Assembly: GCA_900299055.1 (NCBI GenBank)
Contig: OMII01000026.1
Span: forward strand, 1 to 32,689
DNA from: Pseudomonadota bacterium
GTDB taxonomy: Bacteria > Bdellovibrionota_C > UBA2361 > OMII01
Direction: 5' to 3'
DNA: 32,689 nt
A program made the translations under genes and the position numbers. This document shows, in pieces, positions 26,192-32,689 of this stretch (position 1 is the stretch's first letter; each line of letters opens with the position of its first letter). The notes under the pieces are model-generated. The model was not told the DNA's origin, did not search any database, and worked only from the letters and a program-made list of their open reading frames with translations.

Positions 26192-28015
26192 TCACATATC
26201 GTCACTCTCGGCGGCGCCCATCGATGCTGCTCGAAGTGCATTCACAACCGCAAATAAGTCTATCCCCTCTTGGAGCACAGCGCCCCAGACTGGAGTCAGA
26301 AAACCGAAAGCCGCCAGCAGCATTCCGATTACACTACACGTCATACCACCCACAGCACTCTGCAGAGCTATGCGTCGGAGCCGCGCACTGACGTGCAATA
26401 ACTGATCAACTTTACGTAAAGATGGCTCAAGAATCACAGCTCCCGCGGCCTCGGAAGTGATATCGCTTCGCGGCCCAAAGGCGACTCCCACGGTAGCTGC
26501 CGACAGAGCTGGAGCATCGTTAATTCCATCCCCAAGAAACAATGTCTGAGCACGCGCTGTCTCGTCGCGTGTTATCGAAACCTTATCTTCTGGTGAACGT
26601 CCCGCGTACACACGCGAAATGCCCATCTGCCGGGCGAGATACTGCACCTCTTCATCTCGATCGCCTGAGAGAAGAATGACATCTTTAAAATTATGGCGTG
26701 GCCCTAAATGGGAGAGAAACTGATGACTATCTGGCCGTGCTTGATCACGGAAATGAAGAACGCCTACTACCTGCCAATCGACGACTACAACGCATTCCAA
26801 TCCAGAAGACCGAGCTTCAAAACCAGTCAGCAGTGCGGGTTCGAGTGCCCGTCTCCCCGTAATCATGACGTGCTTACCTTCCACGCTTCCAGAGAGTCCC
26901 TGCCCAGGTATCTCACTCACATCAGTGACCGGCAGCACGACAATGTTTCGCTCCGCTGCTTTCGCTAGCACTGGGGCGGCAAGCGGGTGTCGTGAGTACT
27001 GCTCGAGGCTAGCAGCATACCGCAGTAGCTCATCTTCACTCACACCCTTGGTTTGAGCTGATTCTATAACGGGCTCTCCAATCGTAAGGGTCCCGGTTTT
27101 GTCTGTTATCAACACCTCGCATCGCTGCGCTCTTTCTAGCACGATGGGGTCTTTGATAATGATTCCGCGCTTGGCGCACCACGATATCGCCCCAAGTATC
27201 GCCACTGGGATGGCGATGATTAAAGGACAGGGTGTCGCTACGACTAACACTGCGAGAAACCTCCTCGGCTCCTCAGAAAATCCCCACGCAGCCAAAGCAA
27301 GCGCGAGGGCTATCGGTGTATACACAAGACCAAGGGTGTCCGCGATCCTCCGCATACGAGGGCGTCGCTGACGCGTTTCGTCCATGACCTGCATAATTGT
27401 TACGTAACGGGAGTCTTTGGCCTCGCGAACCGCTCGAATTACCAGCGGGCTCTCGCCATTAATTGCTCCAGAGATAACCTCGCAGCCCGGCGTCTTCGAG
27501 ATTCGATAGGGCTCTCCCGTCAGGTAGGACTCGTCCATTGCGCTGTGCCCCTCAAGCACGACTCCGTCGACCGGGCAGAGCTCATGTGGCAATACGACTA
27601 ATTCATCCCCAAGGCGCACCTCGCTGACTGAGATGTCTACCATGCTCACATTTACGCGTCGGTGCGCTATGGCAGGCATACGCTTAGCTAGCGCATCAAG
27701 AACCGACGATGCCCGCCGCATCGCATAATCCTCTAAGGCACTCCCTCCCGAGAGCATGAGCACTACGAGTGTGCCGGCAAGATATTCCCCGAGCGCAAGA
27801 GACGTAACAATAGAGACTCCCGCTAGCAAGTCAGAGCCAAACTGCCCCGCTAGCATTCCACCAACGAGGCGTACGACAAGAAACGCCCCTCCGCCTATGA
27901 GCGCAATTAACACAGGGAGCGACGTGTAGAGATCTGAACACCCAGCTAGGGTAAGAGCGAGCGTCGTAATAATCGCGATACACGACGTTGCCGCTACTAT
28001 CAGATTGGACGTCAT
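26192..28015 (-). CDS. P1B-type (heavy-metal) P-type ATPase with TPC transmembrane motif
   Basis: 'VVATPCPLIIAIPVAILGAISWCAKRGIIIKDPIVLE', 'LITDKTGTLTIGEPV', 'SRHPLAAPVL', 'LFLGDGINDAPALSAATVGVAFG'. ATG at 28015 preferred over 28111. Confidence 0.9.
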   Translation of the reverse strand: MTSNLIVAATSCIAIITTLALTLAGCSDLYTSLPVLIALIGGGAFLVVRLVGGMLAGQFGSDLLAGVSIVTSLALGEYLAGTLVVLMLSGGSALEDYAMRRASSVLDALAKRMPAIAHRRVNVSMVDISVSEVRLGDELVVLPHELCPVDGVVLEGHSAMDESYLTGEPYRISKTPGCEVISGAINGESPLVIRAVREAKDSRYVTIMQVMDETRQRRPRMRRIADTLGLVYTPIALALALAAWGFSEEPRRFLAVLVVATPCPLIIAIPVAILGAISWCAKRGIIIKDPIVLERAQRCEVLITDKTGTLTIGEPVIESAQTKGVSEDELLRYAASLEQYSRHPLAAPVLAKAAERNIVVLPVTDVSEIPGQGLSGSVEGKHVMITGRRALEPALLTGFEARSSGLECVVVVDWQVVGVLHFRDQARPDSHQFLSHLGPRHNFKDVILLSGDRDEEVQYLARQMGISRVYAGRSPEDKVSITRDETARAQTLFLGDGINDAPALSAATVGVAFGPRSDITSEAAGAVILEPSLRKVDQLLHVSARLRRIALQSAVGGMTCSVIGMLLAAFGFLTPVWGAVLQEGIDLFAVVNALRAASMGAAESDDM

Positions 28016-28186
28016 ACACCACACCTCAAAGATGAATTTCGCAGATAGACAGAAAGAGCCATGGCGTACACACGCCACACGTACGGGTGCAACACATCGA
28101 TTGCGCTGCACGCCTGCGCTACCTTACTGACCTGCTACACTTCACTACAGAGGGGGCTTGTAAGACTTTGCACAGCCATCATCACC

Positions 28187-28217
28187 GCCCCCGATTACCT
28201 CTCGTATAATCGGGGGC
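28187..28217. terminator. Perfect 11-bp hairpin downstream of the secreted recombinase-like gene and upstream of the P-type ATPase
   Basis: GCCCCCGATTA (28187-28197), 9-nt loop, TAATCGGGGGC (28207-28217); no U-tract. Confidence 0.5.
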
Positions 28218-28291
28218 TCGATAGATGACAAGGCTTTACATCACTTATACAAAACTAATCTGGTAGACGAGCGCTATGCCTCACATCTTCG

Positions 28292-29671
28292 TCAGCGGCT
28301 CGCACGATAAATGCCACCGATCGAAATTTTTGCATTCCTGGCTCTAGTTTTTGCCATTGCTCTAAGCTCACTGAGACATACAGCACTCCTCACTGTGGTG
28401 TGCAGAGCCCCAATCTTAGAAGACAGGAACAATGGATCGCTGGGTCCCTTTGGGGCCTCCGAAGAGGACACGTACTGGGCAATCGCACTCCTCGCTGCCC
28501 CACGCAACCTGATTCGTGTTGGTTTAGCTGCTGCGCGGGCTGAAACAGCCAGCACACCTTTCACCGGATCATAATCTCCCACCTTCACATTCACCAGAGC
28601 ACCAAGCGGGAGCGGCCTCTGGGCTAGCAACGCAATGATCGTTCGATCACGTAGGTCCGTGAGAGTTCCGGCTGGTATCTTTTTTACGAGCGCTGCGCGG
28701 GCCCGCGCTGAGACACTGATCGCACGACCAGTTCCCTGTTGTTTGATGGGGCAAAAGGAGTATGCGACCGAATGTGTATCGATCGCCCCTGAACCTGACG
28801 CATCTGGGACGCCCCTATCCGGAGTAGAGTCGCCATCGTCTGACGATGGGGGTGTGTCACCCCCACCCGCTCCAGTACGATCAGGACTTGAGAGCGGACA
28901 GGAGCTCACATTTGGCTGCTGAATGCTTGTGGCAACTCCGGAGCCAGCCGCAAGAGTAGTCCGAATTGTAAAGTTATCTAGACGTACCCGCCCGTTAACT
29001 TCTGTAAGAAAAATTCCAAATGCACGCACAGCGCCTGCCGACGGAAGAGGGCTGCCGTATGTGGATGGAATCACGGGTCCAAGTCCCGCCACGAGTGGCG
29101 CCGTTCCATAGCTCAGTGATGCGGGCGAAATAGTTACATCTTCCCACACTCCTGGACGTATCTGCTGAGTCGCCTCGCGAGAAATATACCAGGTATTATC
29201 GACGAGAAATGCGAGCTGCGTTTGATTATTCTGATTGGCGGGATTAATACCGCTCAACCTCTGCTTGTATGATATCTCCGAGGCTCCAGATTTTAGTAAG
29301 CCTACATCAAAGGAGAATTCACTTGTGAGAACAGACAAGCCATACACCGGGCGAAACCAAAATGCATACCCTTGAGACAACCCCGACGGCGCACTATTCA
29401 CAGCTCCTCCTATTACTGCGCTTCCGTACGAAAATACCTTGAGGTTGCTTATTTTCTCGACCGGCAATCCTGATACCACGCCGAACCACCTTGACTCACT
29501 TGCCCCTTCCTTACCAAGCGAACCACTACAAAAGCTAAACGTTTCCTTATAAATTGTGTCGTTTTGCGCCACCGCTTGGTTGACGGCAACGCCACTTACA
29601 ACTGCCCACGCCGCAACGAACCCAACGCATTTGCTCAACACTCTTTGTTTTACGAGCTGTACTGTTTTCAC
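28292..29671 (-). CDS. Predicted secreted protein: N-terminal beta-rich (LamG-like?) domain, Asp/Ser/Gly linker, C-terminal degenerate tyrosine-recombinase-like domain
   Basis: Signal peptide 'CVGFVAAWAVVSGVAVNQAVAQ'. C-terminus 'KKIPAGTLTDLRDRTIIALLAQ..LVNVKVGDYDPVKGVLAVSARAAAKPTRIRLRGAARSAIAQYV...DPLFLSSKIGAL...KISIGGIYRASR' parallels the phage-integrase core (LRDRaliaLL..LvnLkvsDiD..kGvL.V..K..rvpL...a..al..Yl..dpLFlS..G). Confidence 0.65.
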   Translation of the reverse strand: MKTVQLVKQRVLSKCVGFVAAWAVVSGVAVNQAVAQNDTIYKETFSFCSGSLGKEGASESRWFGVVSGLPVEKISNLKVFSYGSAVIGGAVNSAPSGLSQGYAFWFRPVYGLSVLTSEFSFDVGLLKSGASEISYKQRLSGINPANQNNQTQLAFLVDNTWYISREATQQIRPGVWEDVTISPASLSYGTAPLVAGLGPVIPSTYGSPLPSAGAVRAFGIFLTEVNGRVRLDNFTIRTTLAAGSGVATSIQQPNVSSCPLSSPDRTGAGGGDTPPSSDDGDSTPDRGVPDASGSGAIDTHSVAYSFCPIKQQGTGRAISVSARARAALVKKIPAGTLTDLRDRTIIALLAQRPLPLGALVNVKVGDYDPVKGVLAVSARAAAKPTRIRLRGAARSAIAQYVSSSEAPKGPSDPLFLSSKIGALHTTVRSAVCLSELRAMAKTRARNAKISIGGIYRASR

Positions 29672-29819
29672 CGATGTCTCCTTGATATGCGAAATCGAAA
29701 CCTAGCGGAGCAACAACGAATGTTGCCCGCGTTACAGGGAGCATTGGTATAGAAATAATGAGAGGCCTGAAATGAGCTCTCTCATGGAGATTCAAGGCAC
29801 GTGCGGCGAACTCAGCATC

Positions 29820-30341
29820 TTAGCTGCGCAACTTACGCTGTAAACTACGCCTGTGCACGCCAAGTATTTTTGCACTTTGTGTGACGTTTCCATCACACTC
29901 CGAAAGAACTCGCTGCACATATTCCGCCTCTACTTCTGCCAGCGATGGCATCTGCATTGCACTCTGGGCGACCACTCGATCAGGCGAGAACGAGTCAAGA
30001 ACACACTCCGCTGATACAGGTTTTGTAAGGTAGTTAATCGCGCCTGCCCTCACAGCTTCAAGTGCAGTGGAGATACTACCAAAGCCTGTTAGAACCACCA
30101 CAGCTAGCTGTGGATCTCGCTGACGCAATTCACGCACAAGCCATAGACCACTCTGACCGGGCATACGCAGGTCGACCACGGCGCTATCGGGTTTATAGTC
30201 TCCCTGCGCCTCAAGTGCTTCGTTGGCATTTGCCGCCTCAAACACCTCAAGGCCAAGCTGCGAAAGCGATCGCTTCAGTCGCCGGCGAAAAGTATCATCG
30301 TCATCGCAAAGAAGAATCCGCTGCGGCGTGCGCTCACTCAT
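29820..30341 (-). CDS. RegA/PrrA/ActR-like response regulator with Fis-type HTH
   Basis: 'ILLCDDDDTFRRRLKRSL', 'AVVDLRMPGQSGLWLVRELR', 'AINYLTKP', HTH 'NVTQSAKILGVHRRSLQRKL'. Confidence 0.9.
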   Translation of the reverse strand: MSERTPQRILLCDDDDTFRRRLKRSLSQLGLEVFEAANANEALEAQGDYKPDSAVVDLRMPGQSGLWLVRELRQRDPQLAVVVLTGFGSISTALEAVRAGAINYLTKPVSAECVLDSFSPDRVVAQSAMQMPSLAEVEAEYVQRVLSECDGNVTQSAKILGVHRRSLQRKLRS

Positions 30342-31639
30342 ACTGCCACCACTCGCGGAATACGCAGGATCACGGACGTGCCCTTGCCAAGCACCGACTC
30401 AACAGAGAGGATTCCACCAACCTGTGCTGCGAATAATTTGGCGAGATACAGCCCAAGGCCCATCCCCTCTCCTGGCTCTTTCGAGGTAAAAAACGGCTCT
30501 CCGGCGCGCCTCCGCACCTCTTCAGTCATACCAACGCCGGTATCAATCACTGAAAACGTAACTAGCTCATCATCAAGCCTCACCGAGACTCGAACTTCCC
30601 CACCTGCTGCGCAGGCCTGCAAACCATTGCGGATAAGGCTATGCAACGTCGAGGAAAGCCCTCCCCTCAAGGTCACCAGAGAGCTTGCCCCGACATCGGG
30701 CTCAACATCACTGACAAGGCTAGAGGCATCGAATTGGGAGGAAACGTCATCGAGCACGTCCGAGATCTCACAGCGGCTCGGCACTTCTCCAGCAAGCTCG
30801 CTACTCTGTCCCCGCATTCGCTGGAGAATCGCACCACAACGCTCCAATTCCTGACGCATGAGCTTGACATCGTCAGACCACGGAGAATCTTCAGCTAAAT
30901 CGCGCGCAAGGTCGTTACCTATTAAGACAAGAGTGCCGATCGGAGACGCCAGTTCATGTGCGGCACCAGCAGTTAGAGTCGCTAGCGACGCCAGTCGACA
31001 CCGTTCATCCTCCGCGCGCTCTAACGCTGAGATAACTCTCGCTTGCTCTAGTATCTCTCGATTCATTCTGGTCACAAACGCCGCAACGATGACTCCGATT
31101 ACCAAAAAAGCCACAAACATCCCGTGAAGGTGGAGTGACATGGTTTCTCCATGGCCGTGATGCGCGTGATGTGAATGCATACCCAACTGAGGGAGTGGTA
31201 CATGGACGTAGAATAGCGCAATAAAACAGCAGGTAGAGATGACCAACACACCCCAGGTCCACGCAGCGTCCAAGAAGAATGCTGCGAGCGTTACATACAC
31301 TAAAAACATCATGCTGAATGGATTGGTATAACCACCACTCATGTAAAGAAGTCCCGTGAGGACTACTACGTCAACCACGAGCGACATCCCAGCTATACGC
31401 CTCGGAGGTGTGCCATCACTCGCGGCACGTATCATCAGAAAGAAATTGAAGAGAGCGCTAACGCTCAGGACTCCAGCAACCTGCTCCCACGGAAGCGGGA
31501 AGTCGAACGCATACGCTGCGCCAATAAAAATTACTAAGAGCGATATGATAGACGCCCACCGAATCTTAATGAGCCACGACAGCTCAATATTTTCTTTGGC
31601 GCTCGTCCGCGCCGTGGAGGTCGATAAATCCAGTTTCAT
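30338..31639 (-). CDS. RegB/PrrB-like redox sensor histidine kinase
   Basis: Multi-TM N-terminus with 'YMSGGYTNPFSMMFL'; H-box 'GAAHELASPIGTLVLI'; Cys in 'QELERCGAILQRM'; HATPase 'IRNGLQAC', 'VIDTGVGMT', 'GMGLGLYLAKLF'. 4-bp overlap with the regulator. Confidence 0.9.
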   Translation of the reverse strand: MKLDLSTSTARTSAKENIELSWLIKIRWASIISLLVIFIGAAYAFDFPLPWEQVAGVLSVSALFNFFLMIRAASDGTPPRRIAGMSLVVDVVVLTGLLYMSGGYTNPFSMMFLVYVTLAAFFLDAAWTWGVLVISTCCFIALFYVHVPLPQLGMHSHHAHHGHGETMSLHLHGMFVAFLVIGVIVAAFVTRMNREILEQARVISALERAEDERCRLASLATLTAGAAHELASPIGTLVLIGNDLARDLAEDSPWSDDVKLMRQELERCGAILQRMRGQSSELAGEVPSRCEISDVLDDVSSQFDASSLVSDVEPDVGASSLVTLRGGLSSTLHSLIRNGLQACAAGGEVRVSVRLDDELVTFSVIDTGVGMTEEVRRRAGEPFFTSKEPGEGMGLGLYLAKLFAAQVGGILSVESVLGKGTSVILRIPRVVAV

Positions 31640-31750
31640 GTCTTCACACCGATATCCTCAAGCTCGATCGTATACTCCACTTCCAAGCGAACTTAAAGGC
31701 ACCCCTCTTACTTCAGCAGGAACAAGTATTTGGGCCAATTTCGATAGCTA

Positions 31751-32689
31751 TTATGGCGCGCCGCACAAGACAGAGGCCGATGAGACAACTCCACCATCAG
31801 CAGGAGTAGTACCTGTGTAACCTGCCGTGACTGTATAGCAACAGATAGTTGTTCCCGTAGAGCACGTTGAGCCCGCGCTACCATTGGTCACATTCCCGGC
31901 ATTAGTATAGTACGCATATGTGGAACTCGGGCAACTTTGACCGGTGCCCGCGGTTGTCCATAGGAGAGTTACCGCATCATTACCAGAGACATTACACTGA
32001 AACCCCCACATTCCACCGCCAGAATCAGCCGTCGAGGCTGACAGAGTTGAGTCAACGGATGATGTGGGAGTCACCGTAGGTGTGTGCGTAGGCGTTGGGG
32101 TAGGACCGCCGGGTGTATGGGTTGGAGACGCAGTCGGGGTCTCTGTTGGTGTATCCGTTGGTGTATCGGTTGGTGTATCAGAGGGAGAGGCCTCTGGGGT
32201 TTCAGTTGCTGTATCCATCGGCGTGTCCGTCGGCGCTTCAGTAGGTGTGTCGGTCGGCGTATCCGTTGGTGTATCAGTTGGCGTATCAGTTGGCGTATCA
32301 GTTGCTGTCTCAGCAGGCGTAATTGTTGGCGTACGAGTCGGAGTTATTGTCGGTGTGAGCGTTGGAGTAACGGTAGGCGTGACTGTCGGGGTACGAGTGG
32401 GCGTAAATGTCGGCATTATCGTCGGCGTACGCGTCGGAGTAGACGTAGGAGTAGCGGTTGGCGTGTAGGTTGGAGTTCTGGTCGGTGTGCCAGTTGGACT
32501 CTGTGTCGGTGTTACTGTTGGTGTATGCGTTGGGGTATACGTGGGCGTTACGGTAGGAGTGCTAGTAACTGTTGGCGTCAGTGCGGAGCGAGCCCCCCTC
32601 CCGCCATCAAATCGGTAGCGGCTCGACCCTGGACCACTCTCTACAAAGTCTCTGCGTGAAACCGCTCCATCACTCGAGTTACCATCAAA
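31751..32689 (-). CDS. (TPT)n-repeat protein with Ser/Thr/Cys-rich C-terminal domain, truncated at right edge
   Basis: The frame stays open upstream of the listed ATG (32416) to the window end (...[50 protein letters not shown]...). C-terminus '...[62 protein letters not shown]...'. Confidence 0.75.
   Translation of the reverse strand, partial: FDGNSSDGAVSRRDFVESGPGSSRYRFDGGRGARSALTPTVTSTPTVTPTYTPTHTPTVTPTQSPTGTPTRTPTYTPTATPTSTPTRTPTIMPTFTPTRTPTVTPTVTPTLTPTITPTRTPTITPAETATDTPTDTPTDTPTDTPTDTPTEAPTDTPMDTATETPEASPSDTPTDTPTDTPTETPTASPTHTPGGPTPTPTHTPTVTPTSSVDSTLSASTADSGGGMWGFQCNVSGNDAVTLLWTTAGTGQSCPSSTYAYYTNAGNVTNGSAGSTCSTGTTICCYTVTAGYTGTTPADGGVVSSASVLCGAP
32057..32582 (-). repeat. Long Thr-Pro codon repeat (about 175 codons), including runs of TPTD
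   Basis: Tandem 'GTNGGNGTNTCNGTNGG' units on + strand; peptide [19 protein letters not shown] and variants on minus strand. Confidence 0.88.

Noticed and set aside
26830-26860. tRNA T-loop-like 'GGTTCGAGTGCCC'
   Set aside because: Lies inside the P-type ATPase coding sequence, with no acceptor/anticodon arms.
28292-29671. Functional integrase/mobile element
   Set aside because: Signal peptide, missing Arg I context and missing HxxR box argue against an active recombinase; no att sites, flanking tRNA or phage genes.
32057-32582. Tandem repeats that could be mistaken for a CRISPR array
   Set aside because: Units are short, degenerate, have no spacers and keep a 3-nt codon phase; they encode Thr-Pro repeats.
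32064-32659. Forward ORFs 'VGVSVGVSV...' and '[10 protein letters not shown]...'
   Set aside because: Antisense of the (TPT)n coding repeat; the minus frame is the coherent one.

Overview
The window is gene-dense bacterial chromosome with about 24 supported CDSs. I see no tRNA, rRNA, CRISPR array, IS element or prophage. Left part: an edge-truncated SET-domain-like gene, a CHASE4-type hybrid histidine kinase, a compact flagellin, a CheY-like regulator, panD, an ECF-type sigma factor and an MFS transporter. Centre: a long minus-strand run of sbcD, sbcC, HIT, crotonase, acyl-CoA dehydrogenase, two-subunit B12 acyl-CoA mutase and GreB-like factor. The mutase carries isobutyryl-CoA-mutase-type active-site residues rather than methylmalonyl-CoA-mutase ones. 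Right part: a secreted protein with two pectate-lyase-like domains joined by a Thr-Pro linker, an Ogt-type methyltransferase, a REC-PAS-HATPase protein with no recognisable H-box, an uncharacterised divergent ORF, a second acyl-CoA dehydrogenase, an FG-GAP-like secreted protein, a TPC-motif P1B ATPase, a predicted secreted protein ending in a degenerate tyrosine-recombinase-like domain, a RegA/RegB-like redox pair and a truncated (TPT)n protein. The observations most worth following up are the secreted recombinase-like fusion, the H-box-less kinase-like protein with its unknown head-to-head neighbour, the isobutyryl-CoA to butyryl-CoA gene set, and the predicted leaderless panD. All family assignments come from reading motifs by eye; no database searches were run.
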